Positions 15,981-24,665 of a DNA stretch of 42,552 bases are shown piece after piece. Below the pieces are notes generated by a model, which was given only the letters and a program-made list of their open reading frames with translations, had not been told where the DNA came from and ran no database searches. The translations under genes were made by a program, and so were the position numbers. Source of the stretch: CAZJWR01 sp964549765 (GTDB taxonomy: Bacteria; Zixibacteria; MSB-5A5; GN15; JAAZOE01); NCBI GenBank assembly GCA_964549765.1, contig CAZJWR010000032.1:1-42552 (forward strand), read 5' to 3'. The first letter of the stretch is position 1, and the number at the start of each line of letters is the position of its first letter.

Positions 15981-17525
15981 TCATTGCATGATGATAATAT
16001 CTATTCGCCGATTCTTGGCCCGACCCTCGGCCGTCTTGTTCGATGCAACCGGTTTGTCCGATCCGTAACCGATGGCCGAAATACGGTCGGCGCTGAGAAG
16101 CATGCTCTGGCGGAGATACTGCATGACGGCATAGGCGCGCTTCTGCGACAGATCGGTATTGACGGCCGGATCGCCGCTGGCGTCGGTGTGCCCCTCCACG
16201 ATCAGCTTGGCATCCGGATACATCTTGATCACGGTTTCGACCTTTTCCAGCAGAGGAACATGGGCGTCCTTGATCTCGCTGCTGTTGACGTCGAACGACA
16301 ACCCTGACAGCCGCAGGACAAGATCGTTGGAGGCGTTGAACAGAACTTCGCCTTCCGACGGATTCAGCAGGGCTTTGGCCTGTTTGAACTTTTCCTCCTG
16401 ATCGGTGCGCTGCTCCAGCTGGGCGGCCACCTCCTCATGTTCCTGCATCAGTTGCGACATCTGCTGTTTCTCGCTGATCAGTTCCGCCGATAATTGGCTG
16501 TATTTCGTCAGAAGATCGGCCACCTCGCCGTCGAGTTGATCGGCCAGCGCCATCGGTCCGGAACCGGACGGCTCGGCATCGAATTTTGCCAGAATCTTGC
16601 CGAGCTTATCCTCCAGGTCGCGATTCAACTCGCTCGATGATCCGGCCCGCGATTTGATGCGATTGATCTGTGCTACGAGGCTGTCGGCGGCGATTCCGGG
16701 ACCGTTATCGAACGGCACGAGATCCATCTCCGCCGCTTCACCGGCCCGGTTCATCTCGATTTCATAGGCCAGCATGATTTTTTCCCAAGCCTGATCGTTG
16801 CGCTCCAGCGAACGCACCCGGGTGGCCATATCGAGCGCATGGCGGGCCTCGTATTCGGCGCGTTTGATAGCCGCGATCGATTCCTCACGCTCATATCGAT
16901 CACCGGACAGGATCGCGTCGCATTTGGCCCGGCTGGTGCGGGCTTTGTCGAGAGTGGAGGGAGCGTATTTTTCCGCCTCGCCTTCTTTGGCTTTTATGAT
17001 CAAGGCGTCGGCCGTTCCCATGATATCGGCCCGGATGGCCTCCATCTCAGCCTTGTCGAACAACGGCTTCGCTTCGGCGGCCTTCTTGAGACCTCCCTTG
17101 ACGTCGCCGGATTCGACTTTCCTGCCCGCTTCGATAAAGACCGCTTCAGCCTTATCATATAATTCCGGCGTCAGAATCGGCGCCCGCGCCGCTTTGGCTT
17201 TTTCCCGGGGATCGAGATATTCCGCCAGCGTGACCTTGCCGGTGGCGGCGGCGCTGAAACCCTGCTCAGCGTATTGCGCGGCCTCGTTCAGGCGCTCCTC
17301 GATCAATGATTTTTTGCGGTTTTCCTGGATGTTCAGCCGCGCCTTTTCCATCGCCCGTTCGGCTTTCTCGTATTTTTCCGGCGCAAATATATTCGCCTCG
17401 ACCAACTGCAGCGAATCCATCAGGGCGTTCACTTTCGTCAGCAGGGGATCGTCCTGTGCCATCGCGCTGGCAGCGAATACAAACGCCATACAGGGAATCA
17501 CCATAATGCTACATACAAATTTCAT
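15981..17525 (-). CDS. OmpA family peptidoglycan-associated protein with long helical N-terminal region
   Basis: The 514-residue protein has a signal peptide ending near 'AASAMAQ' (residues 18-24). Residues 25-380 are charged helices with repeats of 'YDKAE/YEKAE'-type segments (DUF4398/coiled-coil like), including a Gln/Glu-rich coiled coil. The C-terminal OmpA/MotB domain reads 'FDVNSSEIKDAHVPLLEKV', 'LIVEGHTDASGD', 'LSQKRAYAVMQYL' and 'GYGSDKPVASNKTAEGRAKNRRI', which binds peptidoglycan. It probably anchors the outer envelope to the wall. A TTGCGG-N16-TATAAT promoter lies just upstream. Confidence 0.9.
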   Translation of the reverse strand: MKFVCSIMVIPCMAFVFAASAMAQDDPLLTKVNALMDSLQLVEANIFAPEKYEKAERAMEKARLNIQENRKKSLIEERLNEAAQYAEQGFSAAATGKVTLAEYLDPREKAKAARAPILTPELYDKAEAVFIEAGRKVESGDVKGGLKKAAEAKPLFDKAEMEAIRADIMGTADALIIKAKEGEAEKYAPSTLDKARTSRAKCDAILSGDRYEREESIAAIKRAEYEARHALDMATRVRSLERNDQAWEKIMLAYEIEMNRAGEAAEMDLVPFDNGPGIAADSLVAQINRIKSRAGSSSELNRDLEDKLGKILAKFDAEPSGSGPMALADQLDGEVADLLTKYSQLSAELISEKQQMSQLMQEHEEVAAQLEQRTDQEEKFKQAKALLNPSEGEVLFNASNDLVLRLSGLSFDVNSSEIKDAHVPLLEKVETVIKMYPDAKLIVEGHTDASGDPAVNTDLSQKRAYAVMQYLRQSMLLSADRISAIGYGSDKPVASNKTAEGRAKNRRIDIIIMQ

Positions 17526-17551
17526 CCTATTACCCTCGTTCCATAATGTCC

Positions 17552-17579
17552 ATTATATAGTATCGACATCGATCCGCAA
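17552..17579 (-). promoter_or_regulatory. sigma70 promoter of the OmpA-family gene
   Basis: On the minus strand, TTGCGG (17574-17579) and a perfect TATAAT (17552-17557) are separated by 16 bp. The -10 lies 26 bases before the ATG at 17525, with a GAGGGTAAT-type ribosome site between. Confidence 0.6.
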
Positions 17580-17721
17580 TGAATGAATGGTAGATTGCAG
17601 ATCCCGCCGCGGCAACTAAAATCTGGGCTCGATTTGGAGTTCAATTGCTGAGGCCGGACGTCACAATTGCCCGTCTCGGGTCTTGACAACCGTCGGTATA
17701 ACGTATTTGATTGAGATTGAT

Positions 17722-18453
17722 ATGAGTAAGTACATGATTCATGCTTTCACGTCTCTTGGCCTGATAATGATGATCCTGCCGGAGATCGGCTGTCGCAAAT
17801 CGTCCACTGACGCTGTCGATTTCGCTGCCGCCCGCCACAATATGGTCGTCGACCAGATCAAAGCACGGGGGATATCGGATCCCCGTGTGCTCCAAGCTTT
17901 CGACCGGGTGGAACGTCACCGCTTCGTCGACAGCAGCCGGTGGCCCGAGGCATACAACGATTATCCCTTGCCGATCGGCAAAGGTCAGACGATATCCCAG
18001 CCGTATATCGTGGCCCTCATGACCGATCTCGCTGACATCAAACCGACCGATACCGTTCTCGAAATCGGCACCGGGTCCGGATATCAGGCGGCGATTCTGG
18101 GTGAACTCGCCGATCAGGTCTATTCCATCGAAATCATCGAGTCGTTGGGAATGACCGCCGGCGAACGACTGCGAAGCCTCGGATACGAAAACATCCACGT
18201 CCGCATCGGCGACGGTTACCGGGGATGGCCGGACGCCGCGCCGTTCGACGCCATTATCATCACCTGTGCGCCGCCGGAAATTCCTCAGCCGCTGATAGAT
18301 CAATTGGCCGGTGGCGGAAGAATGGTCGTGCCGGTCGGCACCCATTATCAGGAGTTGATTTTGGTAAAGAAGAAAGACGGCAGGATCGAAAAATCGCGCA
18401 TCGCACCCGTGCAGTTCGTGCCTATGACGGGGGAAAGCCAGAAACGGAAATAG
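17722..18453 (+). CDS. pcm: protein-L-isoaspartate O-methyltransferase, probably exported
   Basis: The 243-residue PCMT uses S-adenosylmethionine to methylate isoaspartyl residues in damaged proteins. Motifs seen: 'RHRFVD', 'YPLPIGKGQTISQPYIVA', the SAM-binding 'VLEIGTGSGYQAAIL', 'RIGDGYRGWP' and 'DAIIITCAPPEIP'. It begins with a charged Lys then a hydrophobic stretch (residues 5-20) followed by 'EIGC' (Cys24), so the mature enzyme starts near residue 25. This looks like a signal peptide and perhaps a poor lipobox, unlike cytosolic Pcm. I chose ATG 17722; a TTG at 17683 would hide this signal. Its neighbours, OmpA-family protein and envelope genes, fit an envelope location. Confidence 0.85.
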   Translation: MSKYMIHAFTSLGLIMMILPEIGCRKSSTDAVDFAAARHNMVVDQIKARGISDPRVLQAFDRVERHRFVDSSRWPEAYNDYPLPIGKGQTISQPYIVALMTDLADIKPTDTVLEIGTGSGYQAAILGELADQVYSIEIIESLGMTAGERLRSLGYENIHVRIGDGYRGWPDAAPFDAIIITCAPPEIPQPLIDQLAGGGRMVVPVGTHYQELILVKKKDGRIEKSRIAPVQFVPMTGESQKRK

Positions 18454-18493
18454 CCTCATCTTGGGTCCGGGGACGGTGTCCCGAGACATCGAT

Positions 18494-18652
18494 CTAAAAC
18501 AGCGTGTAGATGAATGGCGCCAGCGCCGATCCCTCCGCCAATACGATAATTGCTCCCAGGAGTATGAGGAAGATAATGATAGGCGCCAACCACCATTTCT
18601 TTCGAACCCGTAGAAAGCCCCAGAGTTCGCCTACGATGGATAGCTTGCTCAT
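18494..18652 (-). CDS. DUF5989-like small membrane protein, 52 aa
   Basis: This short gene encodes one N-terminal amphipathic segment ('LWGFLRVRKKWWLAPI') and one membrane helix followed by 'EGSALAPFIYTLF'. This is the recognisable pattern of the DUF5989 family, small proteins that accompany carbamoyltransferase, SxtJ-like and SGNH genes. It is the last gene of that minus-strand module, 51 bases after the SGNH gene. Function unknown; a membrane partner of the module is likely. Confidence 0.85.
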   Translation of the reverse strand: MSKLSIVGELWGFLRVRKKWWLAPIIIFLILLGAIIVLAEGSALAPFIYTLF

Positions 18653-18703
18653 GCGTTACTCTTTTCTCTATCTATATCCCAACGACCCGAATTCATTGCG
18701 CCA

Positions 18704-19864
18704 TCACCAAAAAAGGTTATTTTCGAGAAGGAAAGCGCCCAGCAGTTCGCCGGCCTTTCTGGCACCGGCCATATTGAAATGACAATCGTCATAGAAATAC
18801 ACGCGTGTTTTAGGTATCATCAGCGCCGTCTCGAATACAGGGACATCCATGGCCGCGCCGGCTTCCCGCATGATTCCATTGTACAGATTCATGGCGCTGT
18901 CCAGCATGTCTTCCCGGTAGGTAACGCCGTTCCGATAGGAAGCCCAATGCCGATCGGCGATGCCGGGATCGGTCTTGCTGTTCCATGTCGTGGCCTGGGT
19001 CATCATCACCACCCTGACGCCGTGCGCCCGCGCCAAGCCGACAATCGATATCAGGTTGTTTCCATAGTGAATCAAATCGATTCTCGGGAAATCGTCGCTG
19101 ACCGGCTGTGATTTTCGGAGAGCAACTTTTTCCTCGTAGTCCGATTTCAAACCGATTGCGGTTAGGAGTTCGACGTCGCTTTTCGGCCTGAAAATCGATC
19201 GGTACACGTAATACAACCTGCGCGGAATTTGAAATTCGGTCAGGAGGAGCTTTACCTGGGCGAAAAATGTCAACTCCGCCTTTGCCCCGCTTGGAAAATG
19301 AAGATAATCCGCGTTGTATATGGCGGCCGTCAGGTCATTGATGCCGCAAAAGACTATAATCATGTCCGGCTGAAGATGCACGATCCTTTGACCGATCATG
19401 GCCAGATGATCGTAGCTGCGGTCACCCGATTTCCCGGCATTGTAGACTTTCGCGATTTTGCCGTGCGGCAACCTGCCGGCGAGAAACGACTCCAGGACGT
19501 ATGCCGTCGTCATGGTATCGTCAAGATACAGGCACTCGGTCGTACTCCCGCCGACCATGAATATGCGAAACTCGCTTGGGGGTTTGGGCTGTACGATATC
19601 GGGGCCTCTGAATCCCAAATTATCGGTAGAAAATCTCGCTTTTGCCGGCATACCGGGAAGTTCTGGTTCCGGCAGCAGTTCCAGCTGCTGATAGGGCGCA
19701 AACTGCGACTCAATATATTTGGCGTCGGCGGTCATCCCCTGCTTCCGCGCGCGATACGGGTCTTCGACCGGGAAACCCAACCGCAGGATAACTTCTCCCA
19801 CGACCAGCATGATCACCAGGGTGACGCCGAGAGCCAACAGATTTTTTACCATGGCAGAACGCAT
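18704..19864 (-). CDS. SGNH/GDSL-type hydrolase, membrane anchored
   Basis: The 386-residue protein has one N-terminal membrane helix (residues 8-25). Its extracytoplasmic SGNH domain shows block I 'VGGSTTEC' (Ser nucleophile), block II 'NAGKSGDRS', block III 'CGINDL' and block V 'DDCHFN' (Asp and His). Members act as esterases or acyltransferase-like deacetylases on glycans or lipids. The start at 19864 is preferred: the longer reading frame to 19972 overlaps the upstream SxtJ-like gene. It sits between SxtJ-like and DUF5989-like genes, so it probably modifies the same carbamoylated product. Confidence 0.85.
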   Translation of the reverse strand: MRSAMVKNLLALGVTLVIMLVVGEVILRLGFPVEDPYRARKQGMTADAKYIESQFAPYQQLELLPEPELPGMPAKARFSTDNLGFRGPDIVQPKPPSEFRIFMVGGSTTECLYLDDTMTTAYVLESFLAGRLPHGKIAKVYNAGKSGDRSYDHLAMIGQRIVHLQPDMIIVFCGINDLTAAIYNADYLHFPSGAKAELTFFAQVKLLLTEFQIPRRLYYVYRSIFRPKSDVELLTAIGLKSDYEEKVALRKSQPVSDDFPRIDLIHYGNNLISIVGLARAHGVRVVMMTQATTWNSKTDPGIADRHWASYRNGVTYREDMLDSAMNLYNGIMREAGAAMDVPVFETALMIPKTRVYFYDDCHFNMAGARKAGELLGAFLLENNLFW

Positions 19865-19874
19865 TTTCCGGAAC

Positions 19875-20273
19875 TCAATAGGGTTTATCCGGACGGCTGG
19901 TCGGGCCGTCGGGATCGACCGGGATCCAGTATGATGCTGCGTTTTTGTCGAATTTTCGATGAAGAGGGTCACGGCCGACGATTTTCATGACAATCCCAAA
20001 TGGAACGATGACCACATAGTAGGCGACAGCGAGAATGACATGGGTCATAATGATGCCCATGACGCGTGCGAATTTCATCCAGAGCCATTCGATTGGGGCC
20101 AGCATTCGGGGAAGGGCAAGTCCGGCGATAAGGAAGAATCCGGCAAGGCCGTAGAGGTACGGCCAGACCGCCTTATCCCGCCACAGCAGAAAGCTGGCCA
20201 GTACGGCAAAGGCGATGGCCATGGTGACGCCGAATTTGCGCAATTCTGTCGTATTTTTCGAAAACTTACTCAT
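19875..20273 (-). CDS. SxtJ-like membrane protein
   Basis: The 132-residue protein has three to four membrane segments with the pattern 'LRKFG.T...A', 'YLYGLAGFFLIAGLALPRMLAPIEWLWMKFARVMG', and a C-terminal 'DPLHRKFDKNAASYWIP'. This pattern is shared by small SxtJ-family proteins found next to carbamoyltransferases. Function unknown. I chose the ATG at 20273, since the upstream in-frame start overlaps the carbamoyltransferase end. It is followed 10 bases later by the SGNH gene. Confidence 0.82.
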   Translation of the reverse strand: MSKFSKNTTELRKFGVTMAIAFAVLASFLLWRDKAVWPYLYGLAGFFLIAGLALPRMLAPIEWLWMKFARVMGIIMTHVILAVAYYVVIVPFGIVMKIVGRDPLHRKFDKNAASYWIPVDPDGPTSRPDKPY

Positions 20274-20311
20274 GGCATCATTCCCGTTCCTCCACCAAGC
20301 CGACAGATAAC

Positions 20312-22135
20312 TCAATCGAGCTCATATACCTTCCGCCAGTCTTCGCGCTCCTCCAGTTTCGGTTGCTCATCCTTATAGAGAATGATATTTTCCAGCACCA
20401 ATACATCCATTTCGGTTCTCATAAAACAGATATATGCGTCTTCAGGAGAGCAGACAATCGGCTCGCCCCGGACGTTGAACGACGTATTGACCACCACCCC
20501 GCATCCGGTGCGACGCTTGAACTCCGAAATCAATTGATGGTACCGGGGGTGATCACGTTTGTCAACCGTCTGGATTCGCGCGGAATAATCCACGTGAGTG
20601 ACCGCCGGGATATCGCTTCGCGGCACGTGCAGTTTTTCAATCCCGAACAACGACTTTTGCCGGTCGCTCATTTCGACGCGGCGTTCCCGGCGCACGGGGG
20701 CGACGAGAAGCATGTACGGTGAAGGACAATCGATTTCGAAATATTCACCGACGTCCTCGGCCAGCACCGTCGGCGCGAATGGCCGGAATGATTCCCGAAA
20801 CTTGATTTTGAGATTAATTTTGGATTGCATCCGCGGACTGCGGGCGTCGCCGAGAATGCTTCGGGCGCCCAACGCCCGGGGACCAAACTCCATTCGCCCG
20901 CTGAACCAGCCAACAACCTGTTCTTGAGTCAGGGCATCCACCGCCTTATCCAGAATTTCCCCATCGGCAAATCGATGATACGGATAGCCGCGCTCGGTGA
21001 GCCATGCCTCAATCGATCGTGTCGTCCAGGACGGGCCGAGATATGAGCCGCGCTGGAGATCATGGTTGCCATCCTGCGGTATCCTCTCGTCCTTCGATTT
21101 ATAATACCAGGCATACATGGCGGCTCCCAAGGCGCCGCCAGCGTCGCCTGCCGCGGGTTGAATCCAGATATTCTCGAAGATATTCTCGCTCAGAATCTTG
21201 CCGTTGCCGACACAATTCAACGCCACGCCACCGGCCAGGCAGAGATTCGGCTCTCCCGTTTCCTTTCTGACATGGCGGGCCATGCGAAGCATGATCTCCT
21301 CGGTCACATCCTGCACTGACCGGGCCAAATCCATATGACGCTGGGTTAGTTCTGTTTCCGGCTTGCGCGGCGGTCCGGCGAACAGATCGTGGAATTTCTT
21401 CGACGTCATCGTCAGGCCCTGGCAGTAGTTGAAGTACGCCATATTCAGCCGAAAGCTACCGTCGTCCTTGAGATCAACGACATTATCCAGTATCGCTTTT
21501 ACATATTTCGGTTCGCCATACGGGGCCAGGCCCATGACTTTGTATTCGCCTGAGTTGACCCGGAAACCGGTATAGTAGGTAAAAGCCGTGTAGAGCAGTC
21601 CCAGGCTGTGCGGGAAATGCAGCTCGTATTTCAGGTCGATGCTATTGCCGTCGCCGACGCCCCAGGAGGCGGTTGCCCATTCACCGACGCCGTCGATGGT
21701 GATTATCGCCGATCGCGAAAACGGCGAGGGGAAAAACGCCGAGGCCGCGTGCGACTGGTGATGTTCGGGATAAATGATCTCGCCGTCGAAGCCGTGCAAG
21801 GCCGATCTTATCCGTTCACCCATCCAGAGTTTTTCCTTCAGCCACAGCGGCATGGCCTTAAGAAACGATCTGATCCCGGATGGAGCGTAAGTCAGATAGG
21901 TCTCCAGCAATCGTTCGAATTTGATCCAAGGCTTGTCGTAGAACGCCACGATGTCGATCTGGTCAGAGCCTATTTGCGCCTCCCTAAGGCAATATTCAAT
22001 CGCCTCGACGGGAAACCGATGGTCGTGCTTTTTGCGCGTGAATCGTTCCTCTTGGGCGGCGGCAACGATAGCACCGTCGCGCACCAGGCAGGCCGCGCTG
22101 TCATGATAGAAAGCCGATATCCCAAGAATAAACAT
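20312..22135 (-). CDS. carbamoyltransferase, NodU/CmcH/TobZ family
   Basis: The 607-residue enzyme has two domains. The N-terminal Kae1-like part begins 'MFILGISAFYHDSAACLVRDG' and has 'EERFTRKKHDHRFP', 'HHQSHAASAFFPSPF' and 'GLAPYGEPKY'. The C-terminal YrdC-like part has 'GRMEFGPRALGARSILGDAR' and 'TSFNVRGEPIVCSPEDA'. The family moves a carbamoyl group from carbamoyl phosphate (through carbamoyl-adenylate) to a hydroxyl of a sugar or other small molecule. First gene of a four-gene module; its acceptor is unknown. Not a HypF, which it resembles only in these two domains. Confidence 0.92.
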   Translation of the reverse strand: MFILGISAFYHDSAACLVRDGAIVAAAQEERFTRKKHDHRFPVEAIEYCLREAQIGSDQIDIVAFYDKPWIKFERLLETYLTYAPSGIRSFLKAMPLWLKEKLWMGERIRSALHGFDGEIIYPEHHQSHAASAFFPSPFSRSAIITIDGVGEWATASWGVGDGNSIDLKYELHFPHSLGLLYTAFTYYTGFRVNSGEYKVMGLAPYGEPKYVKAILDNVVDLKDDGSFRLNMAYFNYCQGLTMTSKKFHDLFAGPPRKPETELTQRHMDLARSVQDVTEEIMLRMARHVRKETGEPNLCLAGGVALNCVGNGKILSENIFENIWIQPAAGDAGGALGAAMYAWYYKSKDERIPQDGNHDLQRGSYLGPSWTTRSIEAWLTERGYPYHRFADGEILDKAVDALTQEQVVGWFSGRMEFGPRALGARSILGDARSPRMQSKINLKIKFRESFRPFAPTVLAEDVGEYFEIDCPSPYMLLVAPVRRERRVEMSDRQKSLFGIEKLHVPRSDIPAVTHVDYSARIQTVDKRDHPRYHQLISEFKRRTGCGVVVNTSFNVRGEPIVCSPEDAYICFMRTEMDVLVLENIILYKDEQPKLEEREDWRKVYELD

Positions 22136-22206
22136 GCGATGGCCTAATCCATCCGGTTCGGCGCCCCAAAACCGCGTTTTGAGAAAACACTCATGGTAAC
22201 ATTACA

Positions 22207-22234
22207 AAGATAGCCGATTCGCCACCAATGTCAA
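22207..22234 (-). promoter_or_regulatory. sigma70 promoter of the carbamoyltransferase module
   Basis: On the minus strand, perfect TTGACA (22229-22234) and TATCTT (22207-22212) are separated by 16 bp. The start codon at 22135 follows about 65 bases after the predicted transcription start. The 347-base gap 22136-22482 holds only this promoter and, further right, the divergent promoter and operator of the DUF1015 operon. Confidence 0.6.
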
Positions 22235-22401
22235 CCGCTATTATTGCGATTTCATTGTCGGGCAAGAAGTTGTTGGCATACGGGACGGCCCTGATTCGAA
22301 CCGTCGCTAATATGTCTCCGGTCGGCAATCGCCGTAACCGATGGCAGGGGCGGATACGGTAGGATATGCCGAGTCTCCCCAGCGCATTTTGCCGAATTCA
22401 G

Positions 22402-22429
22402 TTGAATTTTCCGAGCCGTATATTATATT
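22402..22429 (+). promoter_or_regulatory. sigma70 promoter of the DUF1015-serA-serC operon
   Basis: TTGAAT (22402-22407) and TATATT (22424-22429) are separated by 16 bp. The -10 ends 8 bases before the Rex-type repeat, exactly as in the hydrogenase promoter. Confidence 0.6.
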
Positions 22430-22437
22430 GCGTCTCG

Positions 22438-22455
22438 TTGTGAAATTGTTCACAA
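22438..22455. promoter_or_regulatory. Rex-type operator of the DUF1015-serA-serC operon
   Basis: The perfect inverted repeat TTGTGAA-ATTG-TTCACAA is identical in 16 of 18 positions to the one at 4898-4915. It lies over the predicted transcription start, 28 bases before the GTG start codon at 22483. Only one base of the spacer breaks the all-W pattern of the Rex consensus. Repression by an NADH-sensing regulator is the simplest reading, with a CRP-type regulator as alternative. Confidence 0.72.
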
Positions 22456-22482
22456 ATCTTGAATGCGAAAGCGAGGGTGACC

Positions 22483-23727
22483 GTGGCTATCGTAAGACCG
22501 TTCAGGGGGCTGCGCCCGATACCGGAACATGCCAAAGAAGTGGCGTCGCCGCCATACGATGTTTTGACAACCGAAGAAGCCCGCGCCATGGCGCAGAACA
22601 ACCCGAATTCATTTCTGCGGGTGAACAAGGCCGAGTTGGAATTCGACGAAGGTGTCGATCAGTACAGCGAGCAGGTCTATCAACGGGGGAAAGAGAATCT
22701 GAGGCGGCTCTATGATTCGGGCATTATGATCCGCGACGACAAGCCCTGTTTTTATCTTTATCGGCTGACCATGGCCGGGAGAAGCCAGACCGGTTTGGCG
22801 GCGTTGGCTTCGGTGGATGAATACGATCAGGGTAAAATAAAAAAGCATGAACATACTCGTCCCAATAAAGTCAAGGACCGGGCCAATCATATCGGCTATC
22901 TGAAGGCGCAGGTCGGGCCGGTATTGACGACATTCAAGCACAACGCCGAGGCAGATGCGATTTTCAAACGGTTGACAGCCGACCCGGCTGTAGTCGATTT
23001 CGAGGCCGATGACGGCATTCGCCATGAATTCTGGGTGGTCGATAAGACCGCCGATATCGACGCGATTCGCAAAGCGTTTGCGGCCATGCCGGCGATTTAT
23101 ATCGCCGACGGTCATCATCGCAGCGCCTCCGCCAGCGAGGTTTGCCGCCGCTACCGCGAAAAAAACCCGACTTATACCGGGGACGAACCGTTCAATTTCT
23201 TCCTGACCGTGACCTTTCCCGATAACGAATTGACTATTCTACCGTACAATCGCGTGGTCAGGGACCTCAACGGGCTCACGGTGACGGAGTTCTTGAACCG
23301 GGCGTCGAACAAATTCCGTGTATCATCGAGCGATAAAGAAATCGCACCTCGGAAACCGCATCTTTTTGGTGCATACTGTGAAAAACGTTGGTACGAACTT
23401 GAGGCGATGCCGGGTAGCTTCGATGAAGCCAGCCCCACTCATTCCATCGACGCCGCCGTTCTCGGCGATAATCTCATCGGGCCGATCCTGGGCATTACCG
23501 ATCCCAAGGCCGACGACCGGATCGGTTTTGTCGGGGGAATACGGGGCACGATGGAGCTGATAAAACTGGTTGATTCCGGAGATTATGCGATTGCATTTTC
23601 GTTATACCCGACGTCGATTCAGCAATTGATCGACGTGGCCGACGCCGGGGAAGTCATGCCGCCCAAATCGACGTGGTTCGAGCCGAAACTGCGCAGCGGC
23701 ATGGTCGTAAGTTTGCTAACCGATTGA
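22483..23727 (+). CDS. DUF1015 family protein, upstream partner of serA-serC
   Basis: The 414-residue cytosolic protein has clear DUF1015 signatures: 'MAIVRPFRGLRPIPEHAKEVASPPYDV' at the start, 'FLRVNKAE', 'HEHTRPNKVKDRANH', 'YIADGHHRSASA' and 'LPYNRVVRDLNG'. The family's biochemical role is not settled to my knowledge. It is repeatedly found with serA and serC, which suggests serine metabolism, and the same order is seen here. The GTG at 22483 behind GCGAGGG was chosen; a TTG at 22459 would begin next to the operator. First gene of the operon. Confidence 0.9.
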   Translation: MAIVRPFRGLRPIPEHAKEVASPPYDVLTTEEARAMAQNNPNSFLRVNKAELEFDEGVDQYSEQVYQRGKENLRRLYDSGIMIRDDKPCFYLYRLTMAGRSQTGLAALASVDEYDQGKIKKHEHTRPNKVKDRANHIGYLKAQVGPVLTTFKHNAEADAIFKRLTADPAVVDFEADDGIRHEFWVVDKTADIDAIRKAFAAMPAIYIADGHHRSASASEVCRRYREKNPTYTGDEPFNFFLTVTFPDNELTILPYNRVVRDLNGLTVTEFLNRASNKFRVSSSDKEIAPRKPHLFGAYCEKRWYELEAMPGSFDEASPTHSIDAAVLGDNLIGPILGITDPKADDRIGFVGGIRGTMELIKLVDSGDYAIAFSLYPTSIQQLIDVADAGEVMPPKSTWFEPKLRSGMVVSLLTD

Positions 23728-23746
23728 ACATGTGAGGGAAATAGAC

Positions 23747-24625
23747 ATGCTTATTCTCATTTCCGACGCCTTTGACCCGAGCCTGCCGGGGATGCTCAAA
23801 AAATTCGGAGAGGTTACCGACGATCACGGCCGGCTTGCAGATGCCGAAATCGTGCTGGTACGAAGTAAGACGAAAGTGACGAAAGAATACATCGACGCCG
23901 CGTCCAATATGAAAATGGTCATCCGGGGAGGTGTCGGCCTGGATAATATCGATCAGAAATACGCCGCCGAGAAAAACATTATCGTCCACAATACAGCGGC
24001 GGCATCGTCGATCGCCGTGGCCGAACTGGCCTTCGCGCTCATGATCGCCCTGCCCAATCACATCACGAAGGGCGACGCCTCGATGCGGCAGGGACAATGG
24101 CTCAAGAAGGAATTGAAACGAACCGAGCTGTATGGCAAAACCCTCGGCATCCTCGGCGTGGGCCGTATCGGCACCGAGATCGCCAAACGCGCCAAGGCCT
24201 TCGGCATGGACGTGATGGGATTCGATCCCTTCGTGAACACCAATGAATACGCCGATATGAAATCGGGTATGGGCGATGTCATCAAAGCCGCCGATTATAT
24301 TTCTTTGAATATGCCGTTGACCGACGACACCAAGGGACTCATCAACAAGAAGATACTGGCCCAGTGCAAGGACGGCGCATACATCGTCAATACCGGACGC
24401 GGCAAATGCGTCGTCGAGGAAGACGTGGCCGAGGCCCTCAAAAGCGGCAAGTTGGCCGGATACGGCAACGATGTCTGGTATTCCGATCCGCCGGAAAATT
24501 CGCCGCTTGTCAGTGCTCCCAATGTCATCATGATGCCGCATATCGGCGCATCGACCAAGGAAAACCTGCTCCGTATCGGTGACATCATCGTGCAGCTGAT
24601 CAGCCAGTATACGGGAAACAAATAG
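23747..24625 (+). CDS. serA: D-3-phosphoglycerate dehydrogenase-like 2-hydroxyacid dehydrogenase (short form)
   Basis: The 292-residue enzyme has the NAD-binding motif 'LGILGVGRIGTEIAKRAK', 'VIRGGVGLDNID' (early substrate-binding loop), 'NTGRGKCVVEE' (catalytic Arg region) and 'MPHIGASTKEN' (catalytic His). It oxidises 3-phosphoglycerate with NAD+ in the first step of serine synthesis. It lacks the C-terminal ACT domain of longer SerA, so serine feedback by ACT binding is not expected. The ATG at 23747 behind GAGGGAA was chosen. The adjacent serC makes phosphoglycerate the likely substrate, though other hydroxyacids cannot be excluded. Confidence 0.87.
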   Translation: MLILISDAFDPSLPGMLKKFGEVTDDHGRLADAEIVLVRSKTKVTKEYIDAASNMKMVIRGGVGLDNIDQKYAAEKNIIVHNTAAASSIAVAELAFALMIALPNHITKGDASMRQGQWLKKELKRTELYGKTLGILGVGRIGTEIAKRAKAFGMDVMGFDPFVNTNEYADMKSGMGDVIKAADYISLNMPLTDDTKGLINKKILAQCKDGAYIVNTGRGKCVVEEDVAEALKSGKLAGYGNDVWYSDPPENSPLVSAPNVIMMPHIGASTKENLLRIGDIIVQLISQYTGNK

Positions 24626-24665
24626 AAGCAGCCAAACGCGACAAAACATAAGGCGAGGCGATACT

